In this document: in pieces, positions 16,398 to 25,819 of the stretch
Numbering within the stretch: position 1 is the stretch's first letter
How the letters are laid out: the number at the start of each line of letters is the position of its first letter
Assembly (NCBI GenBank): GCA_035528905.1
Contig: DATKXU010000049.1
Coordinates: 1-44,832, forward strand
Source: DATKXU01 sp035528905
GTDB taxonomy: Bacteria; Armatimonadota; UBA5829; DTJY01
DNA: 44,832 nucleotides
Direction: 5' to 3'
Program-made: the position numbers and the translations under genes
Notes under the pieces: generated by a model
The model's input: the letters and a program-made list of their open reading frames with translations, nothing else
What the model was told of the DNA's origin: nothing
The model's database searches: none

Positions 16398-17674
16398 ATT
16401 GCCGCTCCCACGCCCTGCATCAGTTCCACAAAGCTTGGGAACGTGACATTCACCGCCTCTGCGGTGTCAACTTCCGTCCGTCCATCGCATGCCAAACCCG
16501 CAATAGCCAGCGCCATCACCACCCGGTGGTCTCCATGACCACTCACTTTCGCCGAATGAAGCGGGCTGCCGGTGATCACCAGGCCGTCCGGGAGTTCCTC
16601 GACCTTTCCGCCCATCTTGGAAAGCTCCTCGCGCATCACGCGAATGCGGTCGGTCTCCTTAAGGCGCGCCTGCGGCACGTTCACCAGCCGCGTGACACCT
16701 TCGGCGAAGCAGCCGACCACGGCCATCGCCGGAAGCGCGTCCGGCGTGCCGCCCAGGTCGAATTCGCCTGCGGTGAGCTTGTCACTGGTGATTCGGATGC
16801 CGTCGGAAAGCTGATCCACTCGCGCACCCATCGCCCGAAGCATGCCCACCACGGCCTTGTCGCCCTGGGAATCGTCCATGTCCAGCCCGAGAAGCGTCAA
16901 CTCCGATCCGGTGATCGCCGCCGCGCAGAGAAAGAACGTCGCCGACGAGAAGTCGCCCGGGATGCTCTTGTCGAACGGCCGGTAGCTCTGGCCGCCGGGC
17001 ACGCAGAACCGCTCGAAGCCCTCGCGCTCATACCGGATACCCTGCTCCCTCAGCCAGCCGAGCGTCATTTCTATAAACGGCTTCTCAACCGCATCGCTCA
17101 CCAGGATTTCAGCGTCTCCGCCGGCAAGCCCCGCCGTCGGTGGGGCAAGCGGGCAGTTGATAAGCAGGCTCGTCAGGTACTGCGAAGTCTTGCTCCCGTC
17201 CAAATGCGTTCGGCCGCCGCGCATCGGGCCGCGAATCGCCAATGGAGGCCTGCCGTCCCCGCGAGTCGAGAATGCCTTCGCTCCCAGATCATTCAATGCG
17301 TCCAGGAGCGGGCCGGCCGGGCGGCTCCTGATCTGGTCGTCGCCGGTGAAGACGCTCCAGCCGTCAACGAGCGCGGCTGTCCCCATCGCTATATAGAGCG
17401 AGGTGCCGGAGTTGCCCGCGTCGAGGACATCGTCCGGAACCGCCGGTGCGCCGCCAGTGCCCTCGATTGCCCAGTCTTCGCCGACTGTGATGGATGCGCC
17501 GAACTTGCGGTAGATGCCGACCGCCGAAAGCGTATCGGAAGAGCTGAGAGGACTTACAACGCGGGACAGGCCGGACGCCAGCGAGCCGATAGCCACCGCG
17601 CGTATGGTGTGCGATTTCGAGCCGGGTATACGCACCCGCCCGGACAATTGAGATTTCTCGACCGCCAGAATCAC
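16376..17674 (-). CDS. aroA: 3-phosphoshikimate 1-carboxyvinyltransferase (EPSP synthase)
   Basis: AroA joins phosphoenolpyruvate to shikimate 3-phosphate to form EPSP, the substrate of the adjacent AroC. The 432-residue protein carries PGSKSHTIRA near residue 18, DAGNSGTSLYI near 85, LDGSKTSQYLTSLLI near 160, RVKETDRI-like LKETDRIRVMREEL, and GDHRVVMALAIAG near 390. The start is GTG at 17674, with GAGG and AGGAG just upstream. The last six residues are encoded by a heptad array. Operon with aroC, driven by a divergent promoter shared with proS. Confidence 0.96.
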   Translation of the reverse strand: MILAVEKSQLSGRVRIPGSKSHTIRAVAIGSLASGLSRVVSPLSSSDTLSAVGIYRKFGASITVGEDWAIEGTGGAPAVPDDVLDAGNSGTSLYIAMGTAALVDGWSVFTGDDQIRSRPAGPLLDALNDLGAKAFSTRGDGRPPLAIRGPMRGGRTHLDGSKTSQYLTSLLINCPLAPPTAGLAGGDAEILVSDAVEKPFIEMTLGWLREQGIRYEREGFERFCVPGGQSYRPFDKSIPGDFSSATFFLCAAAITGSELTLLGLDMDDSQGDKAVVGMLRAMGARVDQLSDGIRITSDKLTAGEFDLGGTPDALPAMAVVGCFAEGVTRLVNVPQARLKETDRIRVMREELSKMGGKVEELPDGLVITGSPLHSAKVSGHGDHRVVMALAIAGLACDGRTEVDTAEAVNVTFPSFVELMQGVGAAMEIAGCK

Positions 17675-17724
17675 GTCGCCTCAGCTCCTAAGACTATATG
17701 AATGACCTCTCTTAGCGTAGACAC

Positions 17725-17753
17725 AGTTTAGCGAAATGGGTGCGGAGTGTCAA
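17725..17753 (-). promoter_or_regulatory. Predicted sigma70 promoter for aroA-aroC
   Basis: Minus-strand TTGACA (17748-17753), a 17-base spacer, and TAAACT (17725-17730) form a plausible promoter 51 bases upstream of the aroA GTG. It is back to back with the proS promoter. Confidence 0.6.
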
Positions 17754-17774
17754 ATCAGACGGCTTGATCGCGGT

Positions 17775-17804
17775 TTGACACCGCGAGAACCCAATTGCTA
17801 GAAT
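17775..17804 (+). promoter_or_regulatory. Predicted sigma70 promoter for proS
   Basis: TTGACA (17775-17780), 18-base spacer, TAGAAT (17799-17804). The transcript would start about 40 bases before the proS ATG. Confidence 0.7.
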
Positions 17805-17849
17805 TGCCTGGTTTTCCCACTACGGATACGAGAGAGGTCGCCTGAGCAG

Positions 17850-19305
17850 ATGACCACTAATGATAAGAAGTTCGTCGAGGAGCTAACAGACCAGACGGAT
17901 AGCTTCTCCCGGTGGTACACGGAGGTCATTCTGAAGGCGGAATTGGCCGATTACGCCCCTGTGAAGGGATGCATGGTCATGCGCCCTTACGGATACGCGC
18001 TCTGGGAGAACATGATGGACCTCCTGGATGCGCGGATCAAGGCCACTGGCCACCGGAACGCGTTATTTCCCGCTCCTTGTTCCCGAAAGCCTGCTCGCCA
18101 AGGAAGCCGCTCATGTGGAAGGGTTTGCCCCGCAGGTGGCTTGGGTCACCCAGGCCGGCAAGGATCAGCTCGAGGAGCGACTGGCGATCCGACCGACCTC
18201 GGAGGCGATCATCGGCACCATGTACGCGAAATGGATACAGTCCTGGCGCGACCTGCCCGTTCTGATCAACCAGTGGGCGAACGTCATGCGCTGGGAGATG
18301 GTCACCAGGCTTTTCCTCAGGACCACGGAGTTTCTGTGGCAGGAAGGACACACCGCTCATCGCACGGAGGAAGAGGCCCAGGAAGAGACCCTGAGGATGC
18401 TCGAGGTGTACCGCGACTTCATCGAGACAGAGCTGGCTATCCCCATCATCAAGGGCCAGAAGACCGAGCGGGAGAAATTCGCAGGCGCGGAGAAGACCTA
18501 TTCTGTGGAAGCCCTGATGCGCGACGGACGTGGGCTCCAGGCAGGCACGTCGCACAATCTCGGCCAACATTTCTCGGAAGTTTTCGGGATCGATTTCCAG
18601 GATATTGATGGCAAGCGGCGTTACGTATGGCAGACGAGTTGGGGCGTCTCAACCAGGCTCATCGGCGCGGTCATTATGGTCCACGGCGATGATGCGGGAC
18701 TGATTCTGCCGCCGAATGTCGCCCCGATCCAGACGATCATAGTCCCTATCTGGAAGAGTGAGGCCGAGCAGGAGGTCGTCCAGCAGGCTGTTGGGGAGGT
18801 CCAAGACACGCTTCCCAAGCACCTTCGGATCGAGGCCGACATGCGCGCGGAGTATACACCAGGATGGAAGTTCAACGAGTGGGAGCTTCGCGGCGTGCCC
18901 GTTCGGATGGAGATCGGCCCGAAGGACGTGCAGAAGAAGCAGGTCGTCCTCGCGCGGCGCGATAACCGGAAGAAAGAGTTCATCCCCGCCGAAGAACTCT
19001 CCGCCCGACTACCGGCCCTGCTCCAGGAGATCCAGCGCGACCTGTTCCAGCGTGCCCTCGCCTTCCGCGAGGAGAATACGCGGCAGGCATCCAGCTTCGA
19101 GGAGCTGGGCTCCATCATCTCGGAGAAGCGAGGGTACGTGGAGGCATTCTGGTGTGGTGACGCCAAGTGCGAGGAGGAAATCCAGGCGAAGACTGGCGCC
19201 ACCATCCGATGTATCCCCTTCGACGCTCGCGAGAAGGGCCGCAGCCACTGTATCCTCTGCGGCACAGAATCGGGCCTCAAGGTAGTCTTCGCAAAGGCAT
19301 ACTAG
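17850..19305 (+). CDS. proS: Prolyl-tRNA synthetase, archaeal/eukaryotic type, with a +1 frameshift
   Basis: Charges tRNA-Pro. Codons from 17850 encode the N-terminus (DSFSRWYTEVILKAELADY, MVMRPYGYALWENM), but frame changes at the TT of 18063-18064. Dropping one T restores ATGHRNAYFPLLVPESLL and an intact 484-residue protein. Class II motifs follow (RPTSEAIIGTMYAKW, QWANVMRWE, FLWQEGHTAH, AGTSHNLGQHFS), and the C-terminal zinc site has four cysteines (FWCGDAKCEE, CILCGTE) ending in FAKAY. Because proS is essential, no second copy is visible and everything else is intact, a base-calling error or very recent mutation is likelier than an old pseudogene. It is transcribed from its own promoter, divergent from aroA. 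Confidence 0.9.
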
Positions 19306-19337
19306 GGAAACCACCTGGTGCTGCGGGAAGCCTCGAC

Positions 19338-19355
19338 CCACAGACGCGTCTGTGG
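19338..19355. terminator. Perfect palindrome between convergent proS and ZIP gene
   Basis: CCACAGACG/CGTCTGTGG is an 18-base perfect palindrome in the 52-base gap between two convergent stop codons. There is no T run, so it may be a bidirectional Rho-assisted terminator or a protein-binding site. Confidence 0.5.
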
Positions 19356-19357
19356 CC

Positions 19358-20092
19358 TTACCTCAGGGTGTAGTGGAGCACCAGGAACACGAGGAAGCCA
19401 AAGAGGAAGCTCCAGGTCGCCGCCAGCTCGTACCCGTGGCTGTGACTTTCTGGGAGCAGGTCGTGCGAGACTGCGTAAAGCATCGCACCAGCCGCCAGTC
19501 CGAATGCGAAAGGCAGAACGCCCGCCACGTATCGAACGAGAGCGAAGCCGGCGACGGCAGCTATCGGCTCCATCAAACCGGAGGCCGTCGCCAGGAGCAC
19601 GCTTCGCCTCCGACGGACGCCGCCTGCTATCAGCGGAGCCGCTACCGCCGTGCCCTCGGGGATGTTCTGCAGAGCGATGGCCACCGCGAGAATGAGTCCG
19701 AGACCGGGTTTCCCTGACGCATAGCCCGTCCCGACCGCGAAACCCTCGGGGATATTGTGCAAGGCTATCGTGCCCGCCATAAGAAAGCCCTGGTGAACGA
19801 ACCGGCTCGGCGGAGGCTGACCAGCCTTGCGGAACAGCTCCGGCAAGTGCATGTCGAACGCGAATACGACCAGCGCGCCAACCAGGAACCCGATGACCAC
19901 GCGCCAGAGGCCGCCAGCGTCGATTCCGGGGATTATCAGGGCCAAGATAGAGGCCGAAGCCATAATCCCGGCGGCAAACCCGATCATGGAGTCGAACATC
20001 CGCATGGATACGCGCCTGAACAAGAGCAGCGCGGCCGCACCCAATCCGGTTGCTAGACCTGCTATGAGACTAGCCGTGAACGCTTCAAGCAT
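19358..20092 (-). CDS. ZIP-family divalent metal transporter (ZupT/GufA type)
   Basis: A 244-residue inner-membrane protein with about eight membrane segments. The metal path is shown by HNIPEG (112-117) and QNIPEG (142-147) in adjacent helices, with a further E at residue ~170 (SGLMEP). Family members import zinc, iron or manganese down a gradient. A His-containing segment near the C-terminus (SHDLLPESHSHG) may help metal capture. Metal specificity cannot be read from the sequence. It is transcribed toward proS and has no obvious operon partner. Confidence 0.9.
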   Translation of the reverse strand: MLEAFTASLIAGLATGLGAAALLLFRRVSMRMFDSMIGFAAGIMASASILALIIPGIDAGGLWRVVIGFLVGALVVFAFDMHLPELFRKAGQPPPSRFVHQGFLMAGTIALHNIPEGFAVGTGYASGKPGLGLILAVAIALQNIPEGTAVAAPLIAGGVRRRRSVLLATASGLMEPIAAVAGFALVRYVAGVLPFAFGLAAGAMLYAVSHDLLPESHSHGYELAATWSFLFGFLVFLVLHYTLR

Positions 20093-20168
20093 TCGCTGTC
20101 CGTGCTATCAACCTGCCTCCCCACAGTAACACTCTGGAAACATTTCCGCGGAGCCGTCAGTTCCGGCG

Positions 20169-22061
20169 TTAGTCCCCTGCCTGCGCAGACTTGAGCGGCT
20201 GGCCGGCTTGATCGGTCAGGCGCAGGCACGCCGCCCATTGGCCGCCGCCCTGGTTAACTTTCAGAAGGAACTTGTTGACGCCGGCCTTGAGCCGAGCCGC
20301 TGCTGTGTCCTGGTCAACAAAGAACTTGCGGCCGCCTGGGGAGGCGTGCACCACTTCGCCGTTGAGCCAGACTTTCATGCCGTCGTCGCTGCCCATCTTG
20401 AGCACGACATCCTGAGCCTCGGGGACAGTGACCTCCGCGTAGAGGTATGCCGTGACGTTCTCGTTCGGCCTCATCAACTGACGCAGGTCCAACGCGCATT
20501 CGTCGCTTATGCTCAGCTGATGATAATAGACCCAGTGAATCTCTTTGCCGTCCGTCTGGACCGGCGCGGCTGTGTCAACGCACTGTTCCGGCGGCCAGAC
20601 CTTATCAATGTCGTTGCCGGACAGCGGGCCGCAAAGCCACCACTGGGTCACGAACCCCTTCTCATGAGCCAGATCGAAGTCAACGCCCAGTTTCCACAAT
20701 TGCTGGACCGCGGCATCCCGGACCTCGCGCTGCGGATCGAGGGAGATAACCGTCCGAAGCATCTCAATCGCTCGTTCGCTGTTCGCGGTCTCGGCCAACG
20801 CAAGCCTTAGGTACGTGGACAGCGCAGCCGGGCGGGCGAGATCCGACCCCTCACGGGCAACTTGAAGGAGCGTGGACTCCATCTCCGGGGATGCCTTGAT
20901 TTGCTTCTGCAGATCCCAGGCGGCGACTCGCACCTCCGGATTCGAATCCTTGGCAGCAGCAGCAACGAGCGCAACGGCCTTCGCATCTCTTCGCCCTCTT
21001 AGTGTGCGAAGCAGGACGATTCTATCGGGCCCCTGCGCCGTCTTAACGGCACGCTGGACCGCGTCCGAGACGTCCTTATCGGGCATCTTCGCGATGCTCT
21101 CAGAGGCCGCGGCGCGGAGTTTTGCATCGGGGTCGCTGAGATACGGCAGGAGCAGGGCGACCGCCCCCGCGCCGGGTGCATTTCCCAGTCCGACCAGCGC
21201 ATCACACCGAAAAACAGGGTCCGGAGTTGTGTTCAGCACGCGGGCATAAATTCGGACAGCCCCATGCATTAGGCCGCTTCCGCTTACGGCCTGCGCCGTC
21301 AGTCGGTCCGCTAACTGTAAGTAGGCAGCAAGGGCGGCTCGCCGGGCAAAGGCCGACCCCTTGTTGAGAGCGGCAGCCACGACAGGCTCACCCCGCGGGT
21401 CGCCAATCGAACCCAGCGCCTCAACCGCGGCCGCTCGAATTGCTTCGTCATCGCTCTTGGCCTCGTTGACGAGGGCTGACACTGACTTCGCATCCCGGAG
21501 CTGCGCGAGCGCCTGAATGACACCAACCCGAAGCGCCGCCTTCGCCTTCGGGAGCGCGTCGCGCAGGGCCTTGACCGCCGCACCACTTCGATTGGCAATC
21601 AAGGCCTGTCGGGCCGGCTCGGCAAGCTCATCGTTCGCGAGGCATTCGGCAAGCGCCGCGACCGACTCAGTTCCACCGGTGACCTGAAGCTGGCTGATGA
21701 GGAAGCGCTTGACCTCAGTTGCCCGATCGGTCTTGAGCTGGGCACAAAGTGCCCGGTTGAAAGCGCGCCGCTGAGAAGCCGCGCCGGGCCGTGCGACATA
21801 GACCGCCAGCCCGTGGAGGACCCGGCGGACCTGGGCATCATCGCCCTTACCGGGCTCGACCAGCATATCCGTTAGCTGTTTGACGGCTTCAGGACCAGCA
21901 CTTGCCAACTGCTGGATAGCTTGTCTGCTCGCTTCGACGTTGTCACTCGCGGCCTGCGCGAGTGATTGTGGTATATCAACCTCCGCGGTTTGAGCGATGG
22001 GCTGTATCAACATCGCTGCGGCGAGGAAGGCTGCAAGGGCAAATCGGTTTACCTGACGCAT
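20169..22061 (-). CDS. Exported HEAT-repeat protein with C-terminal beta-sandwich domain
   Basis: A 630-residue protein with a signal peptide (residues ~1-26, cut likely after AQTAE). HEAT/PBS-lyase-type helical repeats fill ~30-440 (for example AAVEALGSIGDPRGEPVVAAAL). The C-terminal ~165 residues begin FVTQWWLCGPLSG and include YLYAEVTVPEAQDVVLKMGSDDG and VWLNGEVVH. That domain resembles the PA14/NPCBM-like sandwich found on planctomycete-type secreted proteins. The ATG is preceded by AGGAG. The likely role is a periplasmic or surface scaffold, possibly carbohydrate related given the next gene. No enzymatic motif is seen. Confidence 0.75.
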   Translation of the reverse strand: MRQVNRFALAAFLAAAMLIQPIAQTAEVDIPQSLAQAASDNVEASRQAIQQLASAGPEAVKQLTDMLVEPGKGDDAQVRRVLHGLAVYVARPGAASQRRAFNRALCAQLKTDRATEVKRFLISQLQVTGGTESVAALAECLANDELAEPARQALIANRSGAAVKALRDALPKAKAALRVGVIQALAQLRDAKSVSALVNEAKSDDEAIRAAAVEALGSIGDPRGEPVVAAALNKGSAFARRAALAAYLQLADRLTAQAVSGSGLMHGAVRIYARVLNTTPDPVFRCDALVGLGNAPGAGAVALLLPYLSDPDAKLRAAASESIAKMPDKDVSDAVQRAVKTAQGPDRIVLLRTLRGRRDAKAVALVAAAAKDSNPEVRVAAWDLQKQIKASPEMESTLLQVAREGSDLARPAALSTYLRLALAETANSERAIEMLRTVISLDPQREVRDAAVQQLWKLGVDFDLAHEKGFVTQWWLCGPLSGNDIDKVWPPEQCVDTAAPVQTDGKEIHWVYYHQLSISDECALDLRQLMRPNENVTAYLYAEVTVPEAQDVVLKMGSDDGMKVWLNGEVVHASPGGRKFFVDQDTAAARLKAGVNKFLLKVNQGGGQWAACLRLTDQAGQPLKSAQAGD

Positions 22062-22102
22062 GTGTGTCTCCTTTCAGTATCACAAACTTCTATCTGGTCC
22101 CC

Positions 22103-23383
22103 TTACAGACGCCACGGCGCCCGCAGGGGGATGTTCACGAAACGATTCGCCTCGTCGTCGCCGATGAAGCGCTCCTTGACCGGATCCCACCGCAGCTTGC
22201 GGCCAAGGCGGATCGCCAGGTTGCCGAGATGAAGGATCGTCGCTACGCGGTGCCCGACCTCGGCGTTTCCTCCGGTCTGCTCGCGCGTCCGCAGAGCAGT
22301 GTCGAAGTCAACCAGCGGCGGCGGATCGGGAAACTTCGAAAGCTCTTCGAAGAGCCCGGGCGGCTCGGCCGTGTCGTTGTCGTACACCTTGCCCTTGGGT
22401 CCCTCGATGAACGGCGCGCCTTCGGGTTCGTTCTCATCGCCCCACTCGCCGCTCGTGCATCGGACTATCGTGCCGTTGGCGAACTTGTAAGTGATAGATC
22501 CCCAGAGGCCGATGGCGTCCGGGTGCGCGGGCCACGGCGCCTTCGCCTCGACCTCGACCGGGCCGGTGTCGTCCGCCCCGATTATATACTGGACGGGATC
22601 GAAGTAGTGGGCGCCCATGTCGGTGAATCCACCGCCGTCGTAGTCCCAGTAGCCTCGGAAGCTGCCGTGGCAGCGTTGTTTGTGAAAGGGCTTCCAGGGC
22701 GCCGGGCCGAGCCACATATCCCAGTCCAGGTTCTCAGGCGGCGTCTGCGGCTCGAGGTCCGTCCGGCCGCTCCACATCTTGACTTTCCAGTCGTATTTCG
22801 GGCGGGACATGCGCACGAGAAGAGGAGAGCCCAGCAGGCCGCTCATCACGAGCTTGCGCAGCTTCTGGGCGCTGTATCGCCCGAAAGTGCCGATCTGGAA
22901 CACCCGCCCATAGCGCTCAGCCGCATCCGCGACGGCGCGGCCCTCGTGGATGAACTTGGTCATGGGCTTTTCGCAGTATACGTCCTTGCCGGCCTGCATT
23001 GCGTGGATCGCGATAAGCGCGTGCCAGTGAGGCGGCGTAGCGATGTACACCACGTCAATGTCCTTGCGATCCAGGATGTGCCTGTAGTCGGTGTAACCCT
23101 TGCATCCCGGGCCGGCGGTCGCAATGGCCTTATCCAAGTGCTTGCTGTCCACGTCGCAAACGGCCAGCGCCGGCGTCGGACGCTTCGCCTGATTTATCCC
23201 CACGAAGCCCATTCCCCGGCTGCCGGTTCCGATGACCGCCCGATTTATGACCTCACTCGGCGGAATCCGCCCGGGGCCGCCTAGCACATTGCGTGGCAAA
23301 ACCAGCGGAAAAGCGAGGCTCCCGGCGACGCCGATTGACCCACGGATGAACTGACGTCGAGAGATCCCTTTCTTCTCGGACAT
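22103..23383 (-). CDS. Gfo/Idh/MocA oxidoreductase with Tat signal
   Basis: A 426-residue NAD(P)-dependent sugar oxidoreductase-like protein. The N-terminus has a twin-arginine signal (ISRRQFIRGSIG, then a hydrophobic stretch), so it is exported folded, presumably with its cofactor. The Rossmann motif is shifted to IGTGSRGMG, and the family segment EKPMTKFIHEG carries the usual EKP. DLEPQTPPENLDWDMWLGPAPWKPFHKQRCHGSFRGYWDYDGGGFTDMGAHYFD is present in part as the common exported-subfamily signature DWDMWLGP. The ATG at 23383 follows GGAGG by 6 bases. A good promoter lies upstream. The substrate is unknown, likely a sugar or glycoside. Two paralogues lie at 26288-29242. Confidence 0.88.
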   Translation of the reverse strand: MSEKKGISRRQFIRGSIGVAGSLAFPLVLPRNVLGGPGRIPPSEVINRAVIGTGSRGMGFVGINQAKRPTPALAVCDVDSKHLDKAIATAGPGCKGYTDYRHILDRKDIDVVYIATPPHWHALIAIHAMQAGKDVYCEKPMTKFIHEGRAVADAAERYGRVFQIGTFGRYSAQKLRKLVMSGLLGSPLLVRMSRPKYDWKVKMWSGRTDLEPQTPPENLDWDMWLGPAPWKPFHKQRCHGSFRGYWDYDGGGFTDMGAHYFDPVQYIIGADDTGPVEVEAKAPWPAHPDAIGLWGSITYKFANGTIVRCTSGEWGDENEPEGAPFIEGPKGKVYDNDTAEPPGLFEELSKFPDPPPLVDFDTALRTREQTGGNAEVGHRVATILHLGNLAIRLGRKLRWDPVKERFIGDDEANRFVNIPLRAPWRL

Positions 23384-23510
23384 AATGTACCTCCTACTTG
23401 GCCGGTAGGCTGGAGAAGCGCGCACGGTCACTCAGCCTTCCGGTTAACGAAGTTTATTTCAACTGTCGGGGCTTGACGATGCGCTTGCCCCATGGCGCTT
23501 CCAAGGCCCT

Positions 23511-23540
23511 ATTCTAACCCGGCCGCTTGCCGCACGTCAA
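23511..23540 (-). promoter_or_regulatory. Predicted sigma70 promoter for the 22103-23383 oxidoreductase
   Basis: Minus-strand TTGACG (23535-23540), 18-base spacer, TAGAAT (23511-23516). The implied leader is about 120 bases. The -10 and spacer match those of proS. Confidence 0.65.
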
Positions 23541-23605
23541 CTAGGAGAAGCAAGGGACACGGATGAGGCTACGTGAACGAGTGCACGCATGATGAGCACA
23601 TTTCC

Positions 23606-25819
23606 TTAGTCCGCAGGCCCAGGCATTTTCTCGGAAAGGGCTTTCAGGAAGCCTGGATGCGGATTGCCGCCGTACTTCCGACACAGGCGCACCTCCTTCC
23701 ACGCCTCAGCATAGTCCCCCTTGAGGTAGAGGGATACTGCCAGATTGTTGTGCGCGGAAGCAAGGTCGGGCTTAATGCGTATGGCCTCCCGATATTCCCG
23801 TATCGCTTCGTCAATCCTGCCTTGGTTCTTCAGCGCGAGTCCCAGGTTGACGTGCGCTTCGACAAAATCGCGGTTGATGCGGACAGCCTCGCGGTATTCC
23901 CGAACGGCTGCATCGAGCTTGCCCTCGCCCTCAAGCACGACACCGCGGTTGTAGTGCATCTCTGCGAGATTCGGCGTGCAGCGGGCGGCCGCCTCGCGCT
24001 CGCGTTTCGCCTCAGCCGCCCTGCCCATCTTCTCGAGGGCTGCGGCCAGGCCGACGTGCGCCTCCGCAACGTCCGGGTTAAGGCGAAGAGCCTTGCGGAA
24101 CTCCGATACCGCCTCCTGCAACCTGCCATTCCTTAGCAGCATAGCTCCCAGGTTATTATGCGCCGGCGCACAGTCCGGATCGGCCCTCAACGCCTGCGAA
24201 TAACGCTCGATGGCCTCATCAATCTTCCCCTGGTGCACCAGGATATCCCCGATGACGAGATGTGCGTACGCAAAGTTGGGATCGATAGCCAGCGACTCCT
24301 CCAGCGCGGCCATCGCTTCGACGGTCCTCCCGGCGGCGAGGTAGCTTGTACCCAGATTCGCCGGGCCTTCGGCGGTCACCGGCGGTATGGGATACGGCAC
24401 GAGCGAGAAAAGCGAGACCAGTGCGATGCAAGCCGCCACTGCGCCGACCGCACGGAGGTTTCGCCGACGCACGGAGTCCACCGCCTGCACAAGCCCGAAG
24501 CCGGCGAAGACAGCCAGAGCAGGAACTGCGGACACACGATACCGAGACGTCACCGAAAAGATGAGCAGGCCGAGAAGGATCGAGAGGATATAAAGCGCGA
24601 GCACATCGGATTCCCTTGCGGCTCTCCGCCCGCATACAAAACCGAAGAGAGCCAGTCCCGCCAGGAGTGCGTACGGCAATGGTAGATAGCGCAAAACAGG
24701 GACCAGCCTCCTCTCAAGGTAAACGTTATAATTGCAGGGCGCTTCTCTGTTATGCAGCGTCCAGATCAGCTTGCGCCCGAGTAGTTGCGTGTACCTGCCG
24801 GGATGCTCCCGGATGAACCCAAATCCCCTTTTGAGCCAGTAGGCCGAGGACTCGGAGGGTTTCACGGGGTGGCCGAGGGCTTTCTGAGCGATGGACATCT
24901 CCTCCTCCTGCTGGGACGCCAGGAGACCGCTGAAGTCGGGAAGCGCAGTGGAGGTGCCGTCGGATGACGGATAGCTGCCCTGTGCGAAAACAATGCCGAA
25001 GTTCGTCGTGATGAGCGCGAAATCCCGCCCGACGAGATAGTTCCGCGCCGTGACGGGCAGAATGGCAAGCATGATCCCCAGAATCAGCATTCCCAGATGC
25101 CGGAAGCCGGCTCCGCTCCGACGAGGCGATCTGGCGCCGAACAGGAACCAAACCAAAATGAGCGCTACGGTGAGCAACGCAGTCGGCCGGCAGACGGCGC
25201 TCAAACCCAGCGCTATCCCAGCGGATAGATACCTGAAAAGCGTGGGCCGATCCAGGGCGCGCATAAGCAGGAGTATGGAGCCGAGATTCAACGCCACCGC
25301 CAGGGTTTCCGTGAGAATCTTGGATTCCAGGTACATCAGCGGCGCGTACAGAAGCACAAACACCATGGCCGCCAAGCCGGACCAGTGACCGAACAGCCTT
25401 CTCCCAAGCAGATAGACAAGGAAGAGATTGCATACACCCAGAGCCGCCTGGAGGACGTATACCAGGGGGAGATTATGCCCGGAGATCGCGTAGATGGCCG
25501 CCAACACATATGGATAGAGCGGAGCCATGTAGAATGGCATAGGTCCGTATCCCACACCATGTGCCACCCTCTGCGCCCACGCATCGTAGTACGCTGAGTC
25601 CAGGACGAGATGGGAGTAGTAGGGGATGTGCTCCCTGTACTGCCACAGGTAAATCGCCCGCAGAACGGTTGCCGCAAGCAGGACGAGCGCCACGCTGAGG
25701 ATTTCACGACGGCGGGCGGCGCTTATTCTCCCGGTTCCGGCATCTTTTGCGAGAGGGCCTGCAGAAACCCCGGATGCGGATTGAGGCCGTACTTCCCGCA
25801 CAGGCGCACCTCCTTCCAA
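23606..25819 (-). CDS. GT39-like membrane glycosyltransferase with C-terminal TPRs
   Basis: Up to 737 residues. About residues 40-450 hold a dozen membrane segments with the dolichyl/undecaprenyl-phosphate-sugar transferase pattern: an early acidic DSAYYDAWAQRVAHG and LESKILTETLAVALNLG. Residues ~480-720 are seven or so TPR units (for example DEAIERYSQALRADPDCAPAHNNLG). Such proteins move a sugar from a lipid carrier to protein or glycan on the outer face. The start is uncertain: no ATG exists near the first membrane helix. The farthest start, TTG at 25819, and a GTG at 25801 with GGAGG upstream both lie inside a TPR remnant read in another frame. The true N-terminus may be near 25735. Confidence 0.8.
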   Translation of the reverse strand: MEGGAPVREVRPQSASGVSAGPLAKDAGTGRISAARRREILSVALVLLAATVLRAIYLWQYREHIPYYSHLVLDSAYYDAWAQRVAHGVGYGPMPFYMAPLYPYVLAAIYAISGHNLPLVYVLQAALGVCNLFLVYLLGRRLFGHWSGLAAMVFVLLYAPLMYLESKILTETLAVALNLGSILLLMRALDRPTLFRYLSAGIALGLSAVCRPTALLTVALILVWFLFGARSPRRSGAGFRHLGMLILGIMLAILPVTARNYLVGRDFALITTNFGIVFAQGSYPSSDGTSTALPDFSGLLASQQEEEMSIAQKALGHPVKPSESSAYWLKRGFGFIREHPGRYTQLLGRKLIWTLHNREAPCNYNVYLERRLVPVLRYLPLPYALLAGLALFGFVCGRRAARESDVLALYILSILLGLLIFSVTSRYRVSAVPALAVFAGFGLVQAVDSVRRRNLRAVGAVAACIALVSLFSLVPYPIPPVTAEGPANLGTSYLAAGRTVEAMAALEESLAIDPNFAYAHLVIGDILVHQGKIDEAIERYSQALRADPDCAPAHNNLGAMLLRNGRLQEAVSEFRKALRLNPDVAEAHVGLAAALEKMGRAAEAKREREAAARCTPNLAEMHYNRGVVLEGEGKLDAAVREYREAVRINRDFVEAHVNLGLALKNQGRIDEAIREYREAIRIKPDLASAHNNLAVSLYLKGDYAEAWKEVRLCRKYGGNPHPGFLKALSEKMPGPAD

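Noticed and set aside
16313..17701. A 462-codon open frame on the plus strand opposite aroA
   Set aside because: Composition rich in Arg, His and Ala typical of an antisense frame; aroA on the other strand is unambiguous.
18055..18075. Programmed +1 frameshift in proS
   Set aside because: No slippery codon with stop context or stimulatory structure is evident, and no precedent for proS; error or mutation is simpler.
21962..23284. A 440-codon open frame on the plus strand opposite the Gfo/Idh/MocA gene
   Set aside because: Antisense shadow; the minus strand has a clear Tat signal, ribosome site and promoter.
23621..25385. Several plus-strand frames opposite the TPR-glycosyltransferase
   Set aside because: Short shadows of the repetitive TPR codons on the other strand.
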